The notes beneath the pieces are model-generated. The model was not told the DNA's origin, made no database searches, and saw only the letters and a list, made by a program, of their open reading frames with translations. This document shows, piece by piece, positions 15,764-23,867 of a stretch of 64,000 nucleotides of DNA. This stretch comes from Aquabacter sp. L1I39 (GTDB taxonomy: Bacteria; Pseudomonadota; Alphaproteobacteria; Rhizobiales; Xanthobacteraceae), in NCBI RefSeq assembly GCF_017742835.1, contig NZ_CP072392.1:2340385-2404384 (forward strand), in the 5' to 3' direction. The position numbers and the translations under genes are program-made. How positions within the stretch are numbered: position 1 is the first letter of the stretch; every line of letters begins with the position of its first letter.

Positions 15764-16142
15764 GAAGTCCCCTGTCGGGAAGGCGGGGCGCCAGCCCTCA
15801 CGGATGGCGCGCCGCACGTGGCGGTTTCGGACGCCATTTGTGGGCGCACCGCGTGAGGCCGGGAACGGGGAATTTCCGCACAGCCCCTTGCCCCGAGCCA
15901 GCCTGAACCACGGCAGCTGGACCTTGTCCGCACAAGCCGGCCCGCCGCCTTGGCCCATCCATCCCGGCGCCCCGCGCGGCAGGGCCGGAACGCCTCAGAA
16001 GCGGTCATTTGCCTGCCCCATCCTTAAGCAAGCGCCACCCTTGCAGGCAGATCTTTTGCGCAAAGGGCATTGCATTTTTTCGTGGTATCGCTGGAGCCGT
16101 GCTGCGAACAGCATCAGACAAAATCAAACCGACCAGAGAGCA
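15764..16142. promoter_or_regulatory. Divergent intergenic region, nitrilase / ABC importer
   Basis: These 379 bases have no convincing gene. They hold a perfect 10-base palindrome TTTGCGCAAA at 16055-16064 followed by an AT-rich run (TGCATTTTTTCG). An outer inverted pair, TGCCTGC at 16010-16016 and GCAGGCA at 16043-16049, lies just upstream. These are candidate operator and promoter parts for the importer operon. Confidence 0.4.
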
Positions 16143-17000
16143 ATGCCGGACCTCATCATCGCCCTGACAATCAATGGCCTGGTCTGGGGACTGATCGTCG
16201 CCCTGATCGCATTGGGCCTCTCGATCATCTTTGGGTTGCTGGACATCATCAATGTGGCGCACGGCGACTTTTTCATGGTCGGCACCGTGCTCGGATTGGT
16301 GGTGGCGGGCACCACGGGCTTCTGGATCGCCCTCATCGTGGTGCCCATCGCCGGCTTCATCCTGGGGCTCGTGATCGAGCGCCTGGTGATCCGGCCGGCC
16401 ATCTCGTCGGCCTCGCTGACCATCGTCACCACGTTCGGCCTGTCCATGATCCTGCAGGAGGCCGTGCGCGCCACCTTCGGGGCGCAGGCCCGCCGCATGC
16501 CGCCGCCCATTCCCGGCACGCTGCATCTGTTCGGCATCGACTATGACATCTACCGCCTGTTCGCGGCCCTGTTCGCGGCGGCGGCCATCCTGGTCTTCTT
16601 CCTGTTCTTGTCCCGCACCCGGCTCGGCACCTGGATCCGCGCCGTGCGGCACGACCGGGAGACAGCCACCGCCCTGGGCATTCCCGTGACCCTGGTATGC
16701 GCCTTCACCTTCGCGCTCGGCACCGCCCTCGCGCTCCTGGGCGGGGCGATTGCCGCGCCCATCACGACGGTGGAATTCCGCACCGGCGTCGACATCCTGC
16801 CCGTCTGCTTCATGGCCGTGGTCATTGGCGGCCTCGGCAACCTGAAGGGAACGGTGGCTGCCGCCGTGCTGCTGGCCATGATGGAGGGCCTTGTCACCTC
16901 CGTCACCGATCCCACCATCGCCCGCATCGCCTCGCTGGCGGTGATGAGCCTTGTCCTGCTCGTGCGCCCGCACGGCCTGTTCGCGGGAGCCACGCGATGA
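16143..17000 (+). CDS. Branched-chain-type ABC transporter permease (LivH family), operon 1
   Basis: A 285-residue membrane protein with about eight hydrophobic segments and the LivH landmarks GLSIIFGLLDIINVAHGDF near residue 25 and a C-terminal VIGGLGNLKGT. I use ATG 16143, since the family begins just before the first membrane segment; the longer open frame is upstream intergenic sequence. It is first in a five-gene importer (permease, permease, ATPase, ATPase, binding protein). The solute class is amino acids, amides or small carboxylates; adjacency to a nitrilase suggests a nitrile, amide or derived acid. Confidence 0.9.
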   Translation: MPDLIIALTINGLVWGLIVALIALGLSIIFGLLDIINVAHGDFFMVGTVLGLVVAGTTGFWIALIVVPIAGFILGLVIERLVIRPAISSASLTIVTTFGLSMILQEAVRATFGAQARRMPPPIPGTLHLFGIDYDIYRLFAALFAAAAILVFFLFLSRTRLGTWIRAVRHDRETATALGIPVTLVCAFTFALGTALALLGGAIAAPITTVEFRTGVDILPVCFMAVVIGGLGNLKGTVAAAVLLAMMEGLVTSVTDPTIARIASLAVMSLVLLVRPHGLFAGATR

Positions 17001-18001
17001 GCGCCCTCTCCTCCGCGCGCCTACCGCTCCTTGCGGGTATTGGCGCGCTCGTCCTTCTCGCTTTGCTCGCCGCCGTGCCGCAGGTGCTGCCGCTGCTGGG
17101 GCTCGGCTTCTGGGTCAATGTGGTGGCCGAGATCCTCATCTGGTCGCTGCTTGCGGCCAGCGTGAACCTCTTGTTCGGCTATGTGGGCCTTCTGTCCTTC
17201 GGGCAGGCGCTCTATTTCGGCTTCGGCATGTATGGGGTGGCCATCGGCATCTCCACTTTCGGGCTTGGCCTGTGGCCGGCGCTGCTGCTGGGGGTGTTCG
17301 CGGCAACGGCCATGGCTGCGGTGGCGGGTGCGTTCGCGGTGCGCCTCACCTGGCATTACTTCGCCATCATTACCGTCGTCTTCTCGCTCATCTTCTATTT
17401 CCTGGCCATGTCGGCCAAGAACATCACCGGCGGAGACGATGGGCTATCGTTCAGCGCGCCGGCCATCTTCACCTCGCTCGGCCTGACGCTCACCGACCGC
17501 GCCACCCAGTATTATTTCATCCTGATCATCTGCGCCGCCTGCTACGCCCTGATGGCGCTGGTGGTGGGAAGCCCGCTGGGCCTGCGCTTTGCCGCCGTGC
17601 GCGAGAATGAGAAGCGCGCCTCGCTCATCGGCATCAATGTCTATGCCACGCGCTGGATGGCCTTTGTGCTGGCGGGGTTCCTCGCCGGCGTGGGCGGGGC
17701 GCTGTTCGCCCTGTTCGGGCGCTACGCCTCGGCCTCCTTCATGTTCTACCACGTCTCCGGCGAGGCGGTGGTGTGGGCCATCGTGGGCGGCGCCGGCACC
17801 TTGCTGGGACCGCTGGTGGGCACCGCGCTGCTCATCCTGTTCCGCGAAGTGGTTTCCGGCTTCTGGGAAAACTATCTGATGGCGGTGGGCGCCATCACCA
17901 TCCTGGTGGTCATCTTCGCGCCCAAGGGGCTGGTAGGCTCGCTCCACGGGCTGATCGCCCGCCTGCGCGGCCGCGCCGCCGCCGCGACCGACGGGGAGTG
18001 A
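16997..18001 (+). CDS. Branched-chain-type ABC transporter permease (LivM family), operon 1
   Basis: A 334-residue LivM-type permease with about ten hydrophobic segments. It has NLLFGYVGLLSFGQ near residue 55, the cytoplasmic-loop segment AVRENEKRASLIGIN that contacts the ATPases, and GGAGTLLGPLVG near the end. The ATG at 16997 overlaps the previous stop (ATGA). It forms the channel with the LivH-type partner. Confidence 0.91.
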   Translation: MSALSSARLPLLAGIGALVLLALLAAVPQVLPLLGLGFWVNVVAEILIWSLLAASVNLLFGYVGLLSFGQALYFGFGMYGVAIGISTFGLGLWPALLLGVFAATAMAAVAGAFAVRLTWHYFAIITVVFSLIFYFLAMSAKNITGGDDGLSFSAPAIFTSLGLTLTDRATQYYFILIICAACYALMALVVGSPLGLRFAAVRENEKRASLIGINVYATRWMAFVLAGFLAGVGGALFALFGRYASASFMFYHVSGEAVVWAIVGGAGTLLGPLVGTALLILFREVVSGFWENYLMAVGAITILVVIFAPKGLVGSLHGLIARLRGRAAAATDGE

Positions 18002-18006
18002 GCGCA

Positions 18007-18759
18007 ATGGAAAACATCCTCTCCATCCGCGGCCTCACCAAGCGCTTCGGCGGGTTGACCGCCGTCAACAGCGTGGACCTCGACTTCCCCAACGGCCAGC
18101 TCAATGCGGTGATCGGGCCCAACGGGGCGGGCAAGACCACCCTCTTCAACCTCATCACCGGCATGATCCCGCCGGACCGGGGGCAGGTCATCTTCGACGG
18201 CGACGACATTGCCGGCTTCAAGCCACACCGCATCGTCGCCAAGGGCCTCTCGCGCACCTTGCAGATCAAGAGTGTGTTCTCGGGGCTCTCCGTCGCCGAC
18301 AATGTGCGGGTGGCGGTGATGGCGCACGAGAAGATCGCAAGCCCCGTGCGCCCCGCGCTCGGCTATGCCGGCGTGACGCGCCGGGTGGAGGAGGTGCTGG
18401 AAGAGACCGGCCTTGCCCCCCATGCCCGCCGCCAGGCCGGCACGCTCGCCTATGGCGACGTGGCGCTGCTGGAGATCGCGCTGGCGCTGGCCAACCGGCC
18501 CAAGCTCCTGCTGCTGGACGAGCCCATCTGCGGCATGAGCCCGGCGGAAACCGAACGCACGGTGGCGCGCATCGTCGCCTTGTCCAAGACCACCCAGATC
18601 ATCCTCATCGAGCACGACATGGAGGTGGTGTTCGCCATCGCCGACCTCATCACCGTGATGGCGGCCGGCGGCGTGCTGGCGCGCGGCACGCCGAAGGAGA
18701 TCGCCGCCAGCGTCGAGGTGCAGGAGGCCTATCTGGGCATGCCGGAGGAGGTGGAATGA
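18007..18759 (+). CDS. Branched-chain-type ABC transporter ATPase (LivG family), operon 1
   Basis: A 250-residue single-domain ABC ATPase: Walker A GPNGAGKTT at about residue 38, Walker B LLLLDEPICGMSP and the H-loop in LIEHDMEVV. The signature region is atypical: GTLAYGDVALLEIALAL in place of LSGGQ, a variation common in LivG proteins of this subgroup. GGGGAG stands upstream of ATG 18007. The stop overlaps the LivF start. It works with the LivF partner to power uptake. Confidence 0.91.
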   Translation: MENILSIRGLTKRFGGLTAVNSVDLDFPNGQLNAVIGPNGAGKTTLFNLITGMIPPDRGQVIFDGDDIAGFKPHRIVAKGLSRTLQIKSVFSGLSVADNVRVAVMAHEKIASPVRPALGYAGVTRRVEEVLEETGLAPHARRQAGTLAYGDVALLEIALALANRPKLLLLDEPICGMSPAETERTVARIVALSKTTQIILIEHDMEVVFAIADLITVMAAGGVLARGTPKEIAASVEVQEAYLGMPEEVE

Positions 18760-19463
18760 GCCCGGTTCTTCAAGTCGCGGGCTTGGCCGCCAATATCGGC
18801 CGCGTCCCCGTCCTGCGCGGGGTGGACCTGGAAGTGCGCGCCGGCGAGACGGTGGCCCTGCTCGGCCGCAACGGGGTGGGCAAGACCTCCACGTTGCGCG
18901 CCATTCTGGGCCTGCTGCCCCGCAAGGGCGGCGCGGTGGCCTTTTCGGGCACCGACCTCACCCGCATCGCGCCCCACAAGGTCTCGGGGCTGGGCATCGG
19001 CTATGTGCCGCAGGGCCGGGGCATCTTCCCGCTGCTCAGCGTGGAGGAGAACCTGTTCCTGGGCCTGAAGGCGGACCCCGACCCGGAGCTGGTGGACGAC
19101 ATCTACACCCGCTTCCCGCGCCTCGCCGAGCGCCGGCGCCAGGCGGCGGGCACGCTCTCGGGCGGCGAGCAGCAGATCCTGGCCATCGGCCGCTGCCTCA
19201 TGCGCAAGCCCTCCCTCATCCTCCTGGACGAGCCCACGGAGGGCATCATGCCCAAGCTCGTGGCCGACATCCGGCGCGAGATCGCGGCCATCGCCAAGCG
19301 CGGCGTCTCGGTGCTGCTGGTGGAGCAGAATTTGCGCACGGCGCTGTCCCTCGCCACCCGCATCTACCTCATGGAAAAGGGCCAGGTGGTCCACGAAGCC
19401 ACCCCCGAGCAACTCAACTCAGACCCGAGCACCGTCCATCGCTATCTCGGCGTGGCGCTGTAA
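18756..19463 (+). CDS. Branched-chain-type ABC transporter ATPase (LivF family), operon 1
   Basis: A 235-residue ABC ATPase: Walker A GRNGVGKTS, signature LSGGEQQILAIGRCL, Walker B LILLDEPTEGIMP and the H-loop replaced by a glutamine in LLVEQNL, as is normal for LivF. It starts four bases inside the LivG gene. The GYVPQGRGIF stretch is a family hallmark. Confidence 0.92.
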   Translation: MSPVLQVAGLAANIGRVPVLRGVDLEVRAGETVALLGRNGVGKTSTLRAILGLLPRKGGAVAFSGTDLTRIAPHKVSGLGIGYVPQGRGIFPLLSVEENLFLGLKADPDPELVDDIYTRFPRLAERRRQAAGTLSGGEQQILAIGRCLMRKPSLILLDEPTEGIMPKLVADIRREIAAIAKRGVSVLLVEQNLRTALSLATRIYLMEKGQVVHEATPEQLNSDPSTVHRYLGVAL

Positions 19464-19488
19464 CGGGTCGCAACCTCCGGAGCGGACC

Positions 19489-20802
19489 ATGACCCACATC
19501 AAGCCGAAGGCCGATGCGCCAGCCGTTCAGACCGGCCTCTCCCGCCGCAGCTTCCTCTCCCACGCCTTGGCCGGGGGCGTGGCCGCCGGCACGGCCTATC
19601 TCGGCCTCACACGCGACCTCTACGCCCAGGCGAGCGGCCCCATCATCCTCGGCAATCATTGCGAGCTGACGGGGGGCTTTGCCTCCTGGGGCTACTGGCA
19701 TGACAAGGCCGCCAAGGCCGCCGTGAAGCTCGTCAACGAGCAGGGCGGCATTGCCGGGCGCAAGGTGGAGCTGGTGACGGAGGACACCGAATCCAACCCC
19801 GCCACCGGCGTGCGCAAGCTGCGCTCGCTGATCGAGCGCGGCGGGGCGAACTTCATCGTCGGCTCGGTGCATTCGGGCGTGATGCTCGCCTCCATCCCGG
19901 TCGCCACGGAGTTGAAGACGGTCTATTTCTCCGCAGGCGAGGCCACCGAGGCCACCGGCTCCAAGGGCACCCGCTATTCCTTCCGCACCGGCACCGACAC
20001 CTATGGCCTCGCCGCCGCCGGCGCGCCCTGGGCGTTCGAGAATCTCGGCAAGACCTGGACCATCATCTCGCCGGATTATGCCTGGGGCCACAGCCACTAC
20101 CAGGAGCACAAGGCGGTCATCGAGAAGCTCGGCGGCAAGGTGAACCCGCCCATCTTCGTGCCGCTGGACGCCAAGGACATGGTGCCCTACCTCGCCAAGA
20201 TCCCGCAGGACACGGAGGTTCTCTTCTCGGTCTTCTTCGGCGCCCAGTCCATCGCCTTCTACACCCAGGCCAAGACCATGGGCCTGGAGAAGACCATGCG
20301 CATGTATTCCATCTGCGGCACCATGGAGGCCATCGCCCCCGCCGACCTGCAGGGCGCGGCGGAAGGGGTCTATCTGGTGGAGAACTTCCCCCGCATGCTG
20401 AAGTACAAGGACGATGAGTTCCACAAGCAGCACAACGTCATCATGGAGATCGACGATGTGGATGCCCGCGAGAAGACGTCGAGCCGCGTGATGGCCAAGA
20501 GCCATGCCTGGCAGTCCTGGGAGAACGTCTTCGCGCTGAAGGAAGCCATCGAAAAGAGCGGCTGGAAGTCCAAGAAGGACGATCTCCTGGTCATCGAGGC
20601 GCTGGAAGGGCTCCAGATGGCCAATTCGCTGGGCCATCCGCAGGGCGCCAAGCTCCTGCGCAAGGAAGACCATTCCGGCATCATCGACTGCTACATCTCG
20701 CAAGTGGTCGATAACAAATTCGAAGTGAAGAAGAAGGTCACAAAGGAAGACTTGCAGAAGGCCATGCCGCCTCGTGTGGATCTCTCCAAGATGCCGGCCT
20801 GA
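19489..20802 (+). CDS. Branched-chain-type ABC substrate-binding protein with Tat signal, operon 1
   Basis: A 437-residue type I periplasmic binding protein (Peripla_BP_6). The N-terminus carries a twin-arginine motif, LSRRSFLSHALAGG, within a long signal, so export is probably by the Tat pathway, less usual than Sec for this family. Mature protein begins near YAQAS. GGAG stands eight bases before ATG 19489. It belongs to the amide/urea/short-carboxylate branch in general look (NHCELTGGFASWGYW near the start), so it is not necessarily an amino-acid binder. The gene follows the ATPases after 25 bases and is last in the importer operon. Confidence 0.88.
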   Translation: MTHIKPKADAPAVQTGLSRRSFLSHALAGGVAAGTAYLGLTRDLYAQASGPIILGNHCELTGGFASWGYWHDKAAKAAVKLVNEQGGIAGRKVELVTEDTESNPATGVRKLRSLIERGGANFIVGSVHSGVMLASIPVATELKTVYFSAGEATEATGSKGTRYSFRTGTDTYGLAAAGAPWAFENLGKTWTIISPDYAWGHSHYQEHKAVIEKLGGKVNPPIFVPLDAKDMVPYLAKIPQDTEVLFSVFFGAQSIAFYTQAKTMGLEKTMRMYSICGTMEAIAPADLQGAAEGVYLVENFPRMLKYKDDEFHKQHNVIMEIDDVDAREKTSSRVMAKSHAWQSWENVFALKEAIEKSGWKSKKDDLLVIEALEGLQMANSLGHPQGAKLLRKEDHSGIIDCYISQVVDNKFEVKKKVTKEDLQKAMPPRVDLSKMPA

Positions 20803-20916
20803 CCCGTCTGTCCCCCACCCGGCGGCGGGCGCGCCCGCGGCCGGCCCCTGCCCCGCCGGGCTGGACCGGAGCTGAGCGCCCCCCTATGGTCCCGTCGCAA
20901 CAGAGGGGCGAAGGCC

Positions 20917-21372
20917 ATGCGGACAGGTGCCAACATCCTGTGGTTCGTGCTGGGCGGCTGGGCCATGGCGCTCATGTGGTGGGCGGCGGCGGTGCTGATG
21001 GCCATCTCCATCATCGGCCTCCCCTGGACCCGCGCCTGCTGGGAAATCGGCCTGCTGAGCCTTGCCCCCTTCGGCCGCGAGGTGATCTCCCATGCCGAAC
21101 TCACCGGCCAGGAGAGCGGCGGGCTTGCCGCCGTGCGGCTGATCGCCAACATCCTGTGGCTGCCACTGGGCCTCGTGCTCGCCATCGTGCATCTGGTCCA
21201 TGCGGTGGCCATGTTCATCACCATCATCGGCATCCCCTTCGGCCTCCAGGACCTGAAGCTCGCCGCGCTCTCCCTCGCCCCGGTGGGCAAGCGGGTGGTG
21301 ACGGTGGAACTGGCGGATGCCGCCCGGGCGGCCGGGGCGCAGGGCCAGTTGGATCGCATCCGGCAGCGCTGA
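20917..21372 (+). CDS. YccF-type (DUF307) inner-membrane protein
   Basis: A 151-residue protein with about four hydrophobic segments arranged as two related halves, each ending in a GLPW/GIPFG turn followed by an SLAPFGREV or SLAPVGKRV segment. This internal repeat is the mark of the YccF family. GGGGCGAAGG precedes ATG 20917. Function in the family is unknown. The gene stands alone, 114 bases after the importer operon, and ends at a bidirectional terminator. Confidence 0.85.
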   Translation: MRTGANILWFVLGGWAMALMWWAAAVLMAISIIGLPWTRACWEIGLLSLAPFGREVISHAELTGQESGGLAAVRLIANILWLPLGLVLAIVHLVHAVAMFITIIGIPFGLQDLKLAALSLAPVGKRVVTVELADAARAAGAQGQLDRIRQR

Positions 21373-21393
21373 GAGAAGGGTTCCCCCGCGCAC

Positions 21394-21426
21394 AAAAAAG
21401 GCCCGCGGCGCTGCCGCGGGCCTTTT
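21394..21426. terminator. Bidirectional intrinsic terminator
   Basis: A perfect 10-base stem (21400-21409 with 21413-21422), loop GCT, flanked by six A on the left and four T on the right. It can end both the YccF-type gene and the convergent OmpA-like gene. Confidence 0.9.
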
Positions 21427-21506
21427 CTCATAATCCTCGAATCGGGAGAAGCGCGCGCAGCGCCCCTCCCCCGGTTCGCAGCGGACCCTATCTCAGCGGT
21501 TCTGCC

Positions 21507-22115
21507 TCAACGAGCTTGGCCGACCGGACCGATATTGAAGATCTGAACGCGCCGGTTGATCGGATCGTCAGGCTTGGACGGGTTCTGGAGGGCTTCCTGG
21601 CCGAGGCCAATGGCTTCCAGCCGCGCCGGGCTGACGCGATAGAGGTTGACCAGCGCCTGCACGATGGCGTCCGCCCGCTCCTGGCTGAGCTTGAGATTGT
21701 AGGCCCGGGTGCCGGTGGCATCCGTATTGCCCACCACGGCAAAGCGGTAGCCGCGCAGGATGGGGTCGTGCATGGCATCGGCGATGGCGCCGATGGCGGC
21801 GTAGGATTCGGGACGGATGATGTCCGAGTTCAGGGCGAACTGGATCTGCACCGTGATCTGCGCCAGTGAGAACAGCTTCTTGACGAGGTCAGACTGGCTC
21901 ACGCTGTTCGTGGGGCCACCCTGCTTGGCGCTGGCCGCCGCCCAGGCGCGCAGCGCCTGCGCATCGACCGTGGGCGAATCCGTGGTGACGGCATTCAGGC
22001 CCTGGATGATCTGGGAATAGGAGGTGGCAGTCTGCGCGGCGGCCGGCCCGGCAAGGGCGAGGGCGACGACGAGCGCGCTGGCGGTGCGCCCGGCGGCGCG
22101 AAGGAAGTGCGACAT
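21507..22115 (-). CDS. OmpA-family peptidoglycan-binding protein
   Basis: A 202-residue exported protein: a Sec signal ending AAAQT, a 70-residue linker, then an OmpA C-terminal domain (about residues 90-200) with QFALNSDIIRPES, the peptidoglycan-contact NTDATGTRAYNLKLSQERA and the closing RRVQIFNI. There is no membrane beta-barrel part, and no lipobox, so it is probably a periplasmic wall-binding protein. It is 37 bases downstream of the cysteine-repeat gene and probably cotranscribed with it. Confidence 0.87.
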   Translation of the reverse strand: MSHFLRAAGRTASALVVALALAGPAAAQTATSYSQIIQGLNAVTTDSPTVDAQALRAWAAASAKQGGPTNSVSQSDLVKKLFSLAQITVQIQFALNSDIIRPESYAAIGAIADAMHDPILRGYRFAVVGNTDATGTRAYNLKLSQERADAIVQALVNLYRVSPARLEAIGLGQEALQNPSKPDDPINRRVQIFNIGPVGQAR

Positions 22116-22152
22116 GGATCGGGACTTTCCGTGAGCGTTTCTGGACGGGCCG

Positions 22153-22584
22153 TCAGTACCAGCCGGAATCGACGAGCGACTTCAGGCAGGCGCCCTTGAC
22201 CACCTTCTTGGCCTGCACGAGGCAGTCCCGCAGGTTGCCGTCGCCGGGCTGGATGCCCGGGCAGAACTCGGCCGCCGTCGCCGCGCAGGTCTTGAAGATC
22301 TCCGCCTGGGCTTCCACGCGCCGGGAGATCGAAGCGATCACGGCCGCATAGTCGGTGAAGCACTGCTGGGGCACATTGGCCTGGTTGGCCTTCAGGCAAT
22401 CCATCACCTTGCCGGTGCCCAGATTGTCCTTCGGACAATACTTCTCGATGGAGGGACCGCAGCTCTTGGCGATCAGCGCGCCGGCATCGGAATAGCTCAT
22501 GGTCTGGGCGGACGCGCCCGCTCCGAACCCGCCCGTCACGGCCGCACCCACGGCGAAGACGGCCAGCCACATCCTTGGCTTCAT
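22153..22584 (-). CDS. Secreted cysteine-rich repeat protein
   Basis: A 143-residue exported protein with a Sec signal (cleavage near ASAQT). The mature part has eight cysteines at residues 42, 50, 63, 75 and 100, 108, 121, 133: two tandem repeats with identical spacing (8, 13, 12). This matches the general style of the cysteine-rich GLG1-type repeat found in some bacterial periplasmic proteins. All cysteines can pair, so a rigid disulfide-bonded periplasmic module is likely. No enzymatic motif is visible. The OmpA-like wall-binding protein encoded next suggests an envelope role. Confidence 0.78.
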   Translation of the reverse strand: MKPRMWLAVFAVGAAVTGGFGAGASAQTMSYSDAGALIAKSCGPSIEKYCPKDNLGTGKVMDCLKANQANVPQQCFTDYAAVIASISRRVEAQAEIFKTCAATAAEFCPGIQPGDGNLRDCLVQAKKVVKGACLKSLVDSGWY

Positions 22585-22773
22585 GATTCATGCCCCTTTC
22601 TTGTATCGGCCGGAACAGGACGCCATTGCCCCAATCGCCCCGGCCCTGGTCAAGCTCTGTCAGATCCCCTGGCGCCGCTCAACGCGTCGCTTTGCCTTGG
22701 GCGCCACCTTAGCCAAGTACGGCCGCCAAGACACTGGACATCCTCAAATAGTCAAATTTTTCCAGGGGTACGG

Positions 22774-23772
22774 CTACGAGCCGCGCAGGCTGGTGGGCGT
22801 GCGCGCCGTCCAGCGGCGCACCGCACGCGTGAAGCTCGCCGGCGAGCCATAGCCCAGTTCCACCGCCACATTGCGAATGGGCAGCGTGGTGCCGCGCAGC
22901 ATGTCGAGGGCCTGGCGCGCCCGCTCCTGCTCGATCAGAATGGACAGGCGCGTCTTCTCCTCTCCCAGCCGGCGCTGGAGGGTGCGCGGGCTCATGAAGG
23001 AGAGGGCGGCGATCTCCGCCAGGCTGGGCTCCCCGCCGCCCGACATCAATTGCGGCAGCACGGCGCGGATGGAACCCGCCAGGGTGCCATCGCCGCGCAG
23101 TCCCGCGCCCATTTCCACGCCCGCCTCACCTGCCGCGGACAGACGACGCGGATAGGGGCGGTCGAGAACCGCACCCGGCAGGACGGCGATGAGGGCGCGC
23201 GTGGCGGACGGCTCCACCGGCACGTCCACATGCCCCGCAAGGGGCGCAAAGCCGAGGTCCGGGTGGGGCACCATCTGCAGGCGCGACAGGACGGGCGCGG
23301 CGGGACGCGTCCCGAAGAGCGCCAGCATAGCAGCCACCTGCGCCTGCTGCATGTAGAATAAGGACTCATGGTCCACCGGCACGCGGAAGACATGCCGCAG
23401 CGTGCCTTGCAGGGGCTCGGAGGCGAACGTGAGCATTTCGTGCGAACTCAGGTGCACATGCGCCCGCACGATCTTGAGGCAGGCCTCGCGCGGCGTGCGG
23501 GCGGTCGCCTGAACGCGCCCGATCATGCCAAGGCCCTCCGGGCCGCAATGGCGCATGGCGCGCAGGGGAAAGTCCGGCCCCTCCCGCCGGCTGACATCGC
23601 GCACCAGCCGGATGCAGGACAGGAGCGGAATCGGCAGGCTCGGATCGGTGAAGCAGGCGGGCGAAAGGCCGTTCTCCAAAAGGCATTCATCCACCGCCCG
23701 CCCATGGTCCTTGAGCCAGGACAGGAACGGGCGGATCGCGGCGGCACGCACAAGGGGAAGCAGGCTCGTCAT
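22774..23772 (-). CDS. AraC-family transcriptional regulator (1)
   Basis: A 332-residue regulator: an N-terminal arabinose-binding-like domain (Arabinose_bd class, residues 1-190) and a C-terminal double helix-turn-helix (about 230-330) with SFMSPRTLQRRLGEE and the closing GYGSPASFTRAVRRWT. I give ATG 23772 because MTSLLPLVRAAAI is the conserved family start; a GTG at 23835 would add 21 residues but has no ribosome site. The gene is divergent from a second AraC gene. Such regulators (OruR-like) often control neighbouring lipid or amino-acid genes; no clear target is next to it. Confidence 0.85.
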   Translation of the reverse strand: MTSLLPLVRAAAIRPFLSWLKDHGRAVDECLLENGLSPACFTDPSLPIPLLSCIRLVRDVSRREGPDFPLRAMRHCGPEGLGMIGRVQATARTPREACLKIVRAHVHLSSHEMLTFASEPLQGTLRHVFRVPVDHESLFYMQQAQVAAMLALFGTRPAAPVLSRLQMVPHPDLGFAPLAGHVDVPVEPSATRALIAVLPGAVLDRPYPRRLSAAGEAGVEMGAGLRGDGTLAGSIRAVLPQLMSGGGEPSLAEIAALSFMSPRTLQRRLGEEKTRLSILIEQERARQALDMLRGTTLPIRNVAVELGYGSPASFTRAVRRWTARTPTSLRGS

Positions 23773-23867
23773 TTCGTCCAGGTCGATCGCGACATCGGGT
23801 GAAGCTTTGCGGGAAACCTTAGGCGTGTTAGGCACAGCCCGTTTTCCATTTCACGCCAAAGACCGTC

